Source: CAZFPA01 sp964520975 | GTDB taxonomy: Bacteria; Bacillota; Negativicutes; Selenomonadales; Selenomonadaceae | NCBI GenBank assembly: GCA_964520975.1 | Contig: CAZFPA010000055.1 | Span: forward strand, 1-11,847 | DNA length: 11,847 nucleotides | Direction of reading: 5' to 3' | Shown: in pieces, positions 1 to 6,837 of the stretch | Position numbering within the stretch: the first letter of the stretch is position 1 | Layout of the letters: the number at the start of each line of letters is the position of its first letter | Made by a program: the position numbers and the translations under genes | Notes under the pieces: generated by a model | What the model saw: only the letters and a program-made list of their open reading frames with translations | What the model was told of the DNA's origin: nothing | Database searches by the model: none

Positions 1-395
1 TAGTCGGGAGGTCGTTACCAGCCGGAGCGGAGATAACAACTTTCTTAGCGCCTGCTTTGATATGAGCAGAAGCTTTTTCTTTGGAAGTGTAGAAGCCAGT
101 GCACTCGAGAACAACATCAACATCGAGCTTGCCCCAAGGAAGATCAGCTGCGTCCTTCTCTGCGTAGATTTTGATGGTCTTGCCTTTAACCGTGATGGAG
201 TCCTCACCAGCGCTTACCGTATCAGCGTACTGATATTTGCCCTGGGAAGAATCGTACTTCAGAAGATGTGCAAGCATTTTCGGGCTCGTGAGATCGTTGA
301 TCGCAACAACATCATAACCCTCTGCATCGAACATCTGTCTGAATGCAAGACGACCAATACGTCCAAAACCGTTAATAGCTACTTTTACTGCCATT
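1..395 (-). CDS. gap: Glyceraldehyde-3-phosphate dehydrogenase, type I (partial, N-terminal part)
   Basis: Glycolytic enzyme that oxidises glyceraldehyde-3-phosphate to 1,3-bisphosphoglycerate with NAD+ in the cytoplasm. About 131 N-terminal residues are visible before the left window edge cuts the gene. The product starts MAVKVAINGFGRIGRLAF. It carries the Rossmann dinucleotide motif GFGRIGR (residues 9-15), the IND triplet (32-34) whose Asp34 normally binds the adenine ribose, and the ECTGFYTSKEKA segment followed by KKVVISAPAGND near the edge, all diagnostic for type I GAPDH. The catalytic Cys (usually near residue 150) lies outside the window. The ATG at 393-395 is preceded by a strong AGGGGG ribosome binding site about 10 bases upstream. 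The gene has its own promoter and a long leader, and a terminator separates it from scfB. In Firmicutes it is often followed by pgk and tpi, which cannot be checked here. Confidence 0.97.
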
Positions 396-533
396 TGAAA
401 AATACCCCCTAAATTTTAAAAAATTTTCTGAGATTGCTCAGATTTTATGTCAGGTCCCGACTACCGTAAAACGTCAGCCGGTCCGAAACTGACGGCATGA
501 AAATCCTTGCAATGGTTTTATTTATCCTTACTT
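396..533 (-). promoter_or_regulatory. Long 5' leader of gap with possible operator repeats
   Basis: Together with the promoter and the scfB terminator this makes up the 313-base gene-free stretch 396-708. From the predicted start near 527 the leader is about 130 nt, long for a plain housekeeping gene. In minus-strand orientation it holds a 6-bp inverted repeat CGTCAG/CTGACG (472-477 and 489-494), two imperfect direct copies of TCGG(G)ACC..TGAC (473-486 and 449-460), and a small hairpin TCTGAG-CAAT-CTCAGA (427-442) followed by an A/T run just upstream of the AGGGGG ribosome binding site. The CGGGAC word (454-459) matches the half-site recalled for CggR, the SorC-family repressor of gap operons in Bacillus, but the full CggR spacing is not present. 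A regulatory role is inference. Confidence 0.4.
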
Positions 534-563
534 ATAGTACAATAAATTTCCCCTCATTGTCAA
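534..563 (-). promoter_or_regulatory. Sigma-A-type promoter for gap
   Basis: On the minus strand a perfect -35 box TTGACA (558-563) is followed after 18 bp by TACTAT (534-539), four of six matches to the -10 consensus. It lies in AT-rich sequence with no coding potential, downstream of the scfB terminator and upstream of gap, in the right orientation. Predicted transcription start is near 527. Confidence 0.65.
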
Positions 564-645
564 CGTGATTCCCGCAATTATGGTGGATTTTGCAAAAAAT
601 TTCAGCATTGAGTTTTCAAAGTTTTCTAGAGCAATACACAATGAG

Positions 646-685
646 AAAACCGGCCCACTTTTTTGTAAAAGTAAGCCGGTATTTT
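646..685 (-). terminator. Rho-independent terminator after scfB
   Basis: ACCGGC (649-654) pairs with GCCGGT (675-680). Inside it, across a 2x2 internal loop, ACTTTT pairs with AAAAGT around a four-base loop. In the minus direction the stem is followed by TTTTCTC. It sits about 30 bases past the scfB stop and so closes the scfA-scfB unit. The plus-strand side also has a T-rich tail, so it could act in both directions, but no plus-strand gene converges on it. Confidence 0.8.
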
Positions 686-708
686 CTATTGAACGATTGT
701 AACCAATA

Positions 709-2091
709 CTATTTACTTTTTTCCAATGCCAGGCATGCCTGAACAAGGATCGCACATTCCAGCCGTTTTTTCTGGATCTCGCAGCCGACCTCATAGGGCT
801 GGCGGATATCCCCGTGGAAAAGGTCCGCGTTGGCATGGCAGCCGCCGCTGCAGAAGAAGCGTGCCCAGCAGTTGCGGCATTTTTCCTTGTTGAGTACATG
901 CGATTCGCGGAAGTACTGCGGCAGATCATGGTTCTGTACGCCGTCAAACACCGTTCCCAGCTTGTACTTTTCCCGCCCGACGAACTGATGGCAGGGATAG
1001 AGGTCCCCGTTTTCCGCCACAGCGAAATATTCATGTCCGGCACCGCAGCCCGAAAGGCGCTTTGCCACACACGGACCATTGGAAAGGTCCATGTTGAAAT
1101 GGAAGAAGTAGAAGCCGCGGCCTTCCCGATGGCGCTGCAGATAGGCCTCGGTCAGACGGTCATACTCCGCCGCGATGCGTGGCAGATCCGCTTCCGTAAA
1201 GCCGAGCGGACTGTCCTTCATGACCACCGGCTCCATGGAGAGGATATCGAAGCCCTCATCGTTCATCGCGAGAACATCCTTCGTGAAGTCCATATTGTTG
1301 TGCGTGTAGGTGCCGCGGATATAGGTATAGGCACCGCGGTAGTCATAGTCACCGCCCTTGCGGCTGTCGATGCATTTATGGAAATTCTTCACCACGCGGT
1401 CATAGGTGCCATGTCCCCCCACATCCGGCCGGGTGGCGTCGTGGACTTCCTTGCGGCCATCGAGAGACAGCACCAGCGCAAAGTTGTTCTCATTGAGCCA
1501 CTGGATGTTCTCGTCATTGAGCAGCATGCCATTGGTCGTCAGCGTGAGCTTGAAGCTCTTGCCCGTTTCCTTTTCCCGCTGATGGACATATTCGGTCACG
1601 GCCTTGACGGTCTTCATGTTCATGAGCGGCTCGCCGCCAAAGAAGTCCAGTTCACAATGCTTGCGCGGGCCGCTGGCCTCGATGAGGTAGTCTACCGCCC
1701 GTTTGCCAACCTCCGGCGTCATGACCGCCCGCTCCTGCCCGTAGCTGCCGCCATCACCGAAGCAGTACTTGCAGCGCAGATTGCAGTCCTGGGCAATCAT
1801 GAGGCACAGGGACTTCACAAGTCCCTTCTGGCGGAACGTCGGCGGCACATCGATATCTGGCGCGAAGAGTTCCTGGGCCGCCATGAGCTCATGGAGCTCA
1901 CCGAGCGCCTCACGCAGCTCCGCCTCCGGATACCGGCCGGCCAGGGCCTGGCATACAGCCTCATCGTTGCTGCCGTCAAAGGTATCCATCATATCGTAGA
2001 TCATCTTATCGATGACATGAACGGCCCCGCTGTTGATGTCCAGCAGGATGTACATGCCATTCTGTTCAAATTTATGTATCTTATCCTTCAT
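709..2091 (-). CDS. scfB: SCIFF peptide maturase: radical SAM/SPASM thioether-forming enzyme
   Basis: Radical S-adenosylmethionine enzyme, 460 aa, that installs a thioether cross-link in the ScfA precursor encoded just upstream. Residues 1-80 form a small N-terminal region of the type that binds the leader peptide (RRE-like). The radical SAM cluster motif CxxxCxxC is C103-C107-C110 (QDCNLRCKYCFGDGG), with GGEP at 152-155 for SAM binding. The C-terminal SPASM domain shows C349, C367 and the string C405-x2-C408-x5-C414-x3-C418, then C437, enough to hold two auxiliary 4Fe-4S clusters. The opening MKDKIHKFEQNGMYILLDIN and the segment GCGAGHEYFAVAENGDLYPC are typical of SCIFF maturases. The ATG at 2091 follows TTAAGGAGA. 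It lies 101 bp after scfA, beyond a terminator hairpin, so translation probably depends on readthrough. The neighbouring precursor settles which peptide-modifying SPASM family this is. Confidence 0.95.
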   Translation of the reverse strand: MKDKIHKFEQNGMYILLDINSGAVHVIDKMIYDMMDTFDGSNDEAVCQALAGRYPEAELREALGELHELMAAQELFAPDIDVPPTFRQKGLVKSLCLMIAQDCNLRCKYCFGDGGSYGQERAVMTPEVGKRAVDYLIEASGPRKHCELDFFGGEPLMNMKTVKAVTEYVHQREKETGKSFKLTLTTNGMLLNDENIQWLNENNFALVLSLDGRKEVHDATRPDVGGHGTYDRVVKNFHKCIDSRKGGDYDYRGAYTYIRGTYTHNNMDFTKDVLAMNDEGFDILSMEPVVMKDSPLGFTEADLPRIAAEYDRLTEAYLQRHREGRGFYFFHFNMDLSNGPCVAKRLSGCGAGHEYFAVAENGDLYPCHQFVGREKYKLGTVFDGVQNHDLPQYFRESHVLNKEKCRNCWARFFCSGGCHANADLFHGDIRQPYEVGCEIQKKRLECAILVQACLALEKSK

Positions 2092-2154
2092 TGCATTCTC
2101 CTTAACTCTCCCGGGGAAGCACCACCGCCGGCCCCCGAAGAAATACCACGCATG

Positions 2155-2182
2155 AAAAAAGCCTCCCCCTGGTGGAGAAGGC
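2155..2182 (-). terminator. Intercistronic terminator/attenuator between scfA and scfB
   Basis: In the minus direction GCCTTCTCC (2174-2182) pairs along nine positions, two of them G-T wobbles, with GGGGGAGGC (2161-2169) around an ACCA loop, followed directly by TTTTTT (2155-2160). This is a textbook intrinsic terminator starting 10 bases past the scfA stop, inside the scfA-scfB unit. It probably makes the small precursor transcript abundant and lets only a fraction of transcription reach the enzyme gene; that effect is inferred. Confidence 0.8.
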
Positions 2183-2192
2183 TCCCTCCTGC

Positions 2193-2330
2193 TTATTTTT
2201 CACAAACCTGATTGCCTACCGTGCAGGACGTCTTGCAGGCGGACTGGCAGGATGCCTGGCATTCGCCGCAGCCACCGGTATGAACCGTGCTCTGTAAAGA
2301 AGGCTTATTAACCGTCTTGATGTGTTTCAT
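2193..2330 (-). CDS. scfA: Six-cysteine peptide SCIFF (ranthipeptide precursor)
   Basis: A 45-residue ribosomally made peptide precursor with exactly six cysteines (C21, C24, C28, C32, C36, C43), fitting the family name 'six cysteines in forty-five residues'. It begins MKHIKTVNKPSLQSTVHTGG, a leader that the maturase recognises, then the Cys-rich core CGECQASCQSACKTSC and the tail TVGNQVCEK. In characterised members the radical SAM partner links Cys32 to Thr37; both residues are present here at those positions. The ATG at 2330 has a strong GAGGAGG ribosome binding site ten bases upstream. The gene lies 44 bp after the secreted-protein gene and immediately before scfB. Its short length hides it from length-filtered gene finding. 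No dedicated exporter or leader peptidase is encoded in the window. The biological role in this organism is unknown; related ranthipeptides have been linked to quorum sensing in Clostridium. Confidence 0.95.
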   Translation of the reverse strand: MKHIKTVNKPSLQSTVHTGGCGECQASCQSACKTSCTVGNQVCEK

Positions 2331-2371
2331 GTCTACTGACCTCCTCATATCTCAAGATACGTTCTTTATCT

Positions 2372-2400
2372 ATTCTATCCTCTTTTGACCTTTGACGCAA
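2372..2400 (-). promoter_or_regulatory. Possible promoter for scfA
   Basis: Minus strand TTGCGT (2395-2400), 17 bp, then TAGAAT (2372-2377). The -10 box matches five of six consensus positions, the -35 only three. It overlaps the last codons of the upstream secreted-protein gene and would start transcription about 35 bases before the scfA ATG. No terminator is visible between the two genes, so scfA could also be reached by readthrough. Confidence 0.35.
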
Positions 2401-3682
2401 GAGTCTCATTTGCCGGCATCAGAATGATATTGACCGGCAGATTCGAAGCACCTGGCGGCGAATATTCGAAGCTTGGTTCCGTCCGACCGTCATAAGTACC
2501 GAGATCCGCGAGCTCAGCCTTTGGTGAAAGCACTGCCACGCCATTCTCCCGGCTCTGTGCCTGACTGAGAGCCTCCGGCGGCGTCATATCGCCAAAATAC
2601 GTACGATCCCGTGGGGTGAGCAGCAGACTCGATGCCTTCTCACCCTTGAGGTCAACCAGCATGGCCCCCGCGTAGACACCGCCCAGCGGGCTCAGATAGT
2701 ACTGCGTTGCATAGCTGCTGACCGTCGGGATATCGATATGGTACAATACGCCATAATTTCCCTCGTTGACCACGGTACTGCCATCCGTCGCATCGATGCC
2801 TGTACGGAAGGGATCATGTTTGTTATCCCCAATGGGGAAGTACACCACTCCATCCTCCGCCGGGTTGTACGGCTTCTGGCTCCGGATGATACGGTCCATA
2901 CCCTTGAAGGTACCGCGCAGACGCTCCTCATCCTTTGGCAGAACCGGGGCAGTCTTCGCAAATTCCAGGGGATTGACGCCTACCGGGCACATGAGAACCG
3001 ATACCCGGACCGGCACCTCCGTCTTGAAATCGAATACACCATACACGAGCTGTCCCGGCTGCAGCACAACGGTTCCCATCTCCGGCCGCAGCAATCCGCT
3101 GCCGCTGCCCAGCAGCAGAACCGAATCCTTCATCTTCGTATCGAAGTATTCCGTCTGTGTCTGCTTGCCGACCTGCAGATAGTAGGAGCTTGGTTCACTC
3201 ATGCCGCCGCGGGTAACCTCGACGGAGGTATACTTATCCGTGGTATTCTCCAGTACGACGGCCACGCGCTTGGGTTCATCCGTATCATTGAGGTGATAGA
3301 AAAGTACCCTGGCATCGCCCTGCACCGTATCCGCATACATGATACCATCCGACTGCACATATTCCGGGCTGTCGGAAAACAGCAGCGTGCCGCCGGTATC
3401 CGCCGCCTCAACATTCCACAGGCGCATGACCTGATCCGAAGGGGCCGCATTCTGCCCACCGGCCACCGGATTTGCCGCGTGCCGCTGCGCACGTGCCTCC
3501 CTGGCTGCCGAACGGTCCGTATAAACCACGGCACCCGTTCTTGCTGTATTCACTACGGTACTGGAGCCAGTATCCGCTGCATGCCGCGCGGCCTCTGCTC
3601 CGGAAAGCAGGCTCACGGCCAGGCAGCCCGCTGTCAGGCAGCAGGCCCATTTTACATGAAAGTTCATACCGCTGAAATTCAC
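2375..3682 (-). CDS. Secreted protein of unknown function (435 aa)
   Basis: I do not recognise this family. The N-terminus has a Sec signal peptide: a short basic stretch (HVK, 9-11), a hydrophobic core (12-27) and a likely signal peptidase I site after AEA (29-31). The mature protein opens with a low-complexity Ala/Arg-rich stretch (32-80), then appears as two strand-rich halves, about 85-240 and 255-425, with many alternating Val/Tyr/Leu segments and Gly/Pro turns. No catalytic motif, metal site, SLH domain or membrane anchor is evident. It would act in the periplasm or outside the cell. The start is a GTG at 3682, preceded by AAGGATAGGA; the in-frame ATG five codons later is possible but has poorer spacing. 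It lies 10 bp after the deacetylase gene, which suggests shared transcription and an envelope role (inference). Confidence 0.8.
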   Translation of the reverse strand: MNFSGMNFHVKWACCLTAGCLAVSLLSGAEAARHAADTGSSTVVNTARTGAVVYTDRSAAREARAQRHAANPVAGGQNAAPSDQVMRLWNVEAADTGGTLLFSDSPEYVQSDGIMYADTVQGDARVLFYHLNDTDEPKRVAVVLENTTDKYTSVEVTRGGMSEPSSYYLQVGKQTQTEYFDTKMKDSVLLLGSGSGLLRPEMGTVVLQPGQLVYGVFDFKTEVPVRVSVLMCPVGVNPLEFAKTAPVLPKDEERLRGTFKGMDRIIRSQKPYNPAEDGVVYFPIGDNKHDPFRTGIDATDGSTVVNEGNYGVLYHIDIPTVSSYATQYYLSPLGGVYAGAMLVDLKGEKASSLLLTPRDRTYFGDMTPPEALSQAQSRENGVAVLSPKAELADLGTYDGRTEPSFEYSPPGASNLPVNIILMPANETLASKVKRG

Positions 3683-3692
3683 TCCTATCCTT

Positions 3693-4490
3693 TTATTTTA
3701 GATGCTGTGCTATGCCCAGCCGCGTCCAGAGCTCAGTTTTAAGAAGCCGCAGCCGGAATTCCCAAAGTCCCAGCCGGGGCCGCGGAATATTGGTCCGCTG
3801 CAGGAGATACGGCTCCGTCTGAAAGGTGTTGAGCCCCGGATCTCCCGTGACAGCAGCCAGGTATTCATTCTTCTGCAAAAGTACCGGCAGCTCACTGTTG
3901 TATTTTCCATTGGGATACGAAAACACATAGATGGTCGACAACCCATTCCATTCCATGATGAGCTTTGAGAGACGCAGCTCGTCATCGGCCTCCGCAGGGC
4001 TCATCTCCGTGAGCGGCTGATGGTTGGCCGTATGGCTGCCGATCTCGATGCCCCGCTGCTGCATATCGCGCAGCTGTTCCCAGGTCAGATAGCCCGGCTC
4101 CCCGATATCGTTGGTGACCATGAAGACCGTGGCCTTCATGCCCCGTGCCTCCAGAAGGGGCAGCAGTGTCGTATAGTTATTGTCATAGCCATCGTCAAAG
4201 GTCAGCACAACCGGCTTTTCCGGCAGTTCCGCAAGCCCCTTCCGGGCCCGCAGGAACTCACGCAGGGAAATTGTCGTATAGCCCTGGCGCTGCAGCTCGT
4301 CGAGCTGCGCCGAAAAATCATCCGGCGGCACATTGTATTCCCGTGCATCCGGATGATCGGCAGCATCGACCATATGGTATTCCAGAATAGGAATCCCCTT
4401 CGGTGCCGGTCGGGAAAAAATCCAGGTCCCGGCCAGCAGGACAGCCAGCACCCCGGCCAGCAATCCGATTTTCTTTCGTGTCAAAAACAA
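3693..4490 (-). CDS. Membrane-anchored polysaccharide deacetylase (NodB/CE4 family)
   Basis: Predicted metal-dependent deacetylase that removes N-acetyl groups from a surface glycan or from peptidoglycan. It has 265 aa. An N-terminal signal anchor spans about residues 8-26 (LLAGVLAVLLAGTWIF) after a basic KK, so the catalytic domain faces the periplasm. The NodB motifs are TFDDGYDNN (97-105; D99 catalytic base, D100 metal ligand), SHTANH (152-157; H153 and H157 metal ligands) and YPNG (192-195), a form seen in PgaB/IcaB-like branches where the usual Arg of motif 3 is replaced. An ILEYHMV segment (35-41) is also typical of this branch. The start codon is TTG at 4490, chosen because GAGGG lies ten bases upstream and the alternative ATG reads out of frame. 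Only three bases separate it from the whiA stop, so translation is probably coupled. The substrate cannot be decided from sequence. Confidence 0.88.
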   Translation of the reverse strand: MFLTRKKIGLLAGVLAVLLAGTWIFSRPAPKGIPILEYHMVDAADHPDAREYNVPPDDFSAQLDELQRQGYTTISLREFLRARKGLAELPEKPVVLTFDDGYDNNYTTLLPLLEARGMKATVFMVTNDIGEPGYLTWEQLRDMQQRGIEIGSHTANHQPLTEMSPAEADDELRLSKLIMEWNGLSTIYVFSYPNGKYNSELPVLLQKNEYLAAVTGDPGLNTFQTEPYLLQRTNIPRPRLGLWEFRLRLLKTELWTRLGIAQHLK

Positions 4491-4493
4491 AAC

Positions 4494-5429
4494 TCATTCA
4501 CCCTCGATTAAATCCGCCGCGAGCTTTTCCAGCTTGCGCAGGCGGTGATTGATACCAGATTTCCCTACCTTCAGCAGTGCGGCCAGCTCAGAGAGGGTCG
4601 CATCCGGATGAGCCAGGCGCGCCTCCGCGGTCTCGCGCAGCGTATCCGGCAGTCCCCGCAGGCGACCGGCTCCGGCCAGCGTCTGAATGCGGGCAATCTG
4701 CCGCCCCGCCGCATCGACGGTCTTCTGCAGATTGGCAGTTTCGCAGTTCACCAGACGATTCACCTGGTTGCGCACCTCCTTGAGATTGCGCGTGACCTCA
4801 AATTCCTCCACCGCCTGCTCAGCCTCCAGCATACCGAGAAAGTCAAGGATGGCCTCGCCCTCCTTGATATATACCACATAGTCATTCTTGCGGTCCGTGA
4901 GCCCGGCCGGCAGGTCCAGCTTTTTCAGCAGCGAGGCCAAAAGCTCCGCAAAAGAATAACTGCCCGTAACCAGCTCCAGATGGCAGCCGGCGTCCGGCCG
5001 GTTCACACTGCCGCCCCCCAGGAACGCACCGCGCAGATAGGCGATACGGCAGCACTGCCGACGCAGCAGCGCGCTGTCGGTGCCGACATTGAAGCTCGCA
5101 CCGTGCATGAGCCCCAGCCGCTCTAAAAGCGCGCTGACCTTTGGTGAGGGCAGCACCCGCACACAATAGCTGTTGTTCTTTTTCAGGCGCCGGGAACGGC
5201 TCACCATGATCTCGGTGCGCACATCGCCCGTCTCCTTCAGCAGTGTGAGTGCCTTGCGGGCCACCGCCGCATTCTCTGTTGTGAAATTGATGCCCAGCGC
5301 GTGCGCCGCCCCAATGGAGATTGCCGCGCCCATGCGCAGCAGTGCCGCAAGCTCTGCCGTACGGCAGCATTCCTTATCATACATGAGCCTCGCGAGCTCA
5401 TTCTTTACCTCTGTTGCAAAGGATGGCAT
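4494..5429 (-). CDS. whiA: WhiA family DNA-binding protein
   Basis: Conserved Gram-positive regulator, 311 aa, the usual family length. It joins an N-terminal fold related to LAGLIDADG homing endonucleases, without nuclease function, to a C-terminal helix-turn-helix. The opening SFATEVKNELAR is a family signature. The LAGLIDADG-like segment is visible at about 130-153 (YLRGAFLGGGSVNRPDAGCH), and the HTH at about 278-303 (LSELAALLKVGKSGINHRLR). WhiA controls sporulation genes in Streptomyces and affects cell division and chromosome segregation in Bacillus; the target here is unknown. The ATG at 5429 has an AAGGAGG site seven bases upstream that overlaps the yvcK stop region, with 12 bp between the genes. 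The order rapZ-yvcK-whiA is conserved across Firmicutes and supports the call. Confidence 0.96.
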   Translation of the reverse strand: MPSFATEVKNELARLMYDKECCRTAELAALLRMGAAISIGAAHALGINFTTENAAVARKALTLLKETGDVRTEIMVSRSRRLKKNNSYCVRVLPSPKVSALLERLGLMHGASFNVGTDSALLRRQCCRIAYLRGAFLGGGSVNRPDAGCHLELVTGSYSFAELLASLLKKLDLPAGLTDRKNDYVVYIKEGEAILDFLGMLEAEQAVEEFEVTRNLKEVRNQVNRLVNCETANLQKTVDAAGRQIARIQTLAGAGRLRGLPDTLRETAEARLAHPDATLSELAALLKVGKSGINHRLRKLEKLAADLIEGE

Positions 5430-5441
5430 GCTTCTACCTCC

Positions 5442-6776
5442 TTACCGCAGGCTGTCCTCCTGAATATAGTATTCCCGCAGGCCCGTATTCGATTTCAGCC
5501 CATAAATCATCCGCATGACCGCCCGGCTCAGCTTGTCCGGGTCATGATGGATCACATCGGTCTCACTGATGATATCCGCTTTTACAAAACCAACCCCCAG
5601 CGCATTCAGCGCATCCTCGTCCACCTCAACCGGATAGGCCCCCTTCGCCGCGTAAAATTCCTGCATTTCCGGCGAAATCGGTGCTGAATTCACCAGCACG
5701 AAATCAATCGCATCCCGGCCCGCGTGGTCAAGGATTGCCTTCACGTGCATGGAAGCCGTATAGCCATCGGTCTCCCCCGGCTGCGTCATGACATTGCAGA
5801 TGTAGATCTTGACGGCCTTGCTCCGGCAGAGCGCATCCGCCATGCCATCGATGAGCAGATTCGGCATGATGCTCGTATAGAGGCTTCCCGGCCCCAGCAC
5901 CACCGCATCCGTATTCTTCAACGCATCGAGCGCGGACTGCACCGGCTTGACCTTCTGCGGGAAAAGGTGTACGCGATGGATGCGCTTCTTTACCTCCGGA
6001 ATATGGGACTCGCCCTGTACGACCGTCCCATCCTCCATCGTCGCGTCCAGCCGCACATGTGCGGTACTGGCCGGCAGCACCTGCCCCTTGACGGCCAGGA
6101 CCTTGGAGGACTCCCGCAGCGCCTTTTCCACATCACCTGTGACCTCAGTCATCGCGGCAATGAACAGGTTGCCGAAGCTGTGGCCGGCAAGCTCACTGCT
6201 GCCGCCGAAACGATGCTGAAAGAGCTTCTCCATCAGCGGCTCGGTATCGGCCAATGCCACGAGACAGTTCCGCAGATCTCCCGGCGGAATGATGCCCAGC
6301 TCCTCACGCAGGCGCCCGGAAGAACCGCCGTCATCGGCGACCGTCACGACAGCCGTCACATTGGTCGTAGCCTCCTTGATGCCGCGCAGCAATACGGACA
6401 GCCCATGGCCGCCGCCTACAACCGTGACGGACGGCCCCTTGCCAAGCTTGCGCTTCTCATAGATGATATCCACCAGGCGGTCCGAATTATCGGGCAGCAC
6501 CACCGTGATGACCGAACGGATGATAAAGCGCATGGCCACGAGCATTGTCGCCGCACCCAGCAGCACGACGCCGGAACCGACCAGTGTCGTATACATGTAA
6601 TTATAGCTTCCGGTCCAGAGATAGACCGTCCGGAAGATGAGCTCCTCAATGTTGTCCAGATATTTATAGTTAAAGATCACGGCCAACCCAAGGCTGACGA
6701 GCATGACACCGACGGCGAACAAAAACAGCCACCGCTTGAACCGCATGCCTGGATAGAGCCATTTCAACAAATGCAT
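5442..6776 (-). CDS. yvcK: YvcK/GlmR gluconeogenesis factor with N-terminal membrane region
   Basis: Cytoplasmic-facing UDP-sugar-binding regulator. In Bacillus YvcK/GlmR binds UDP-GlcNAc and stimulates GlmS, steering carbon into cell-wall precursors during gluconeogenic growth. From the chosen ATG at 6776 the product is 444 aa. Residues 16-36 and about 63-94 are hydrophobic membrane segments, absent from the shorter Bacillus protein. The soluble domain starts near 116 with VTVVGGGHG (117-125), then ADDGGSSGRLR (148-158), PPGDLRNCL (164-172) and GPGSLYTS (295-302), all family hallmarks. The frame stays open 93 bases further upstream, overlapping rapZ, but that extension is Arg-rich and the product from MHLLKWLYPGMRFKRW looks like the natural start. 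Its ribosome binding site is weak (AAAGG about 12 bases, or GGGG 4 bases, upstream). whiA follows after 12 bp. Confidence 0.93.
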   Translation of the reverse strand: MHLLKWLYPGMRFKRWLFLFAVGVMLVSLGLAVIFNYKYLDNIEELIFRTVYLWTGSYNYMYTTLVGSGVVLLGAATMLVAMRFIIRSVITVVLPDNSDRLVDIIYEKRKLGKGPSVTVVGGGHGLSVLLRGIKEATTNVTAVVTVADDGGSSGRLREELGIIPPGDLRNCLVALADTEPLMEKLFQHRFGGSSELAGHSFGNLFIAAMTEVTGDVEKALRESSKVLAVKGQVLPASTAHVRLDATMEDGTVVQGESHIPEVKKRIHRVHLFPQKVKPVQSALDALKNTDAVVLGPGSLYTSIMPNLLIDGMADALCRSKAVKIYICNVMTQPGETDGYTASMHVKAILDHAGRDAIDFVLVNSAPISPEMQEFYAAKGAYPVEVDEDALNALGVGFVKADIISETDVIHHDPDKLSRAVMRMIYGLKSNTGLREYYIQEDSLR

Positions 6777-6837
6777 AGCGCCCCGTACCTTTCTTCTGCA
6801 CAGCACCCCGACAGCTGCCGCCCGCCGGGTACGCCGT

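Noticed and set aside
62..412. Plus-strand open frame of 116 codons at the left edge
   Set aside because: It is antisense to gap, whose N-terminal Rossmann motif is unmistakable.
814..2211. Long plus-strand open frame of 465 codons antisense to scfB
   Set aside because: It is the mirror of a gene with complete radical SAM and SPASM motifs; it has no family motif and no ribosome binding site, and such open antisense frames are common in GC-rich coding sequence.
3622..3637. Lipobox-like LTAGC in the secreted protein's signal sequence
   Set aside because: The Cys (residue 20) lies in the middle of the hydrophobic core with more hydrophobic residues after it, and position -3 is Thr; a signal peptidase I site after AEA fits better.
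2738..3742. Plus-strand open frame of 334 codons opposite the secreted protein
   Set aside because: It spans the junction of two minus-strand genes and reads as low-similarity His/Arg-rich sequence; the minus-strand frame has a signal peptide and ribosome binding site.
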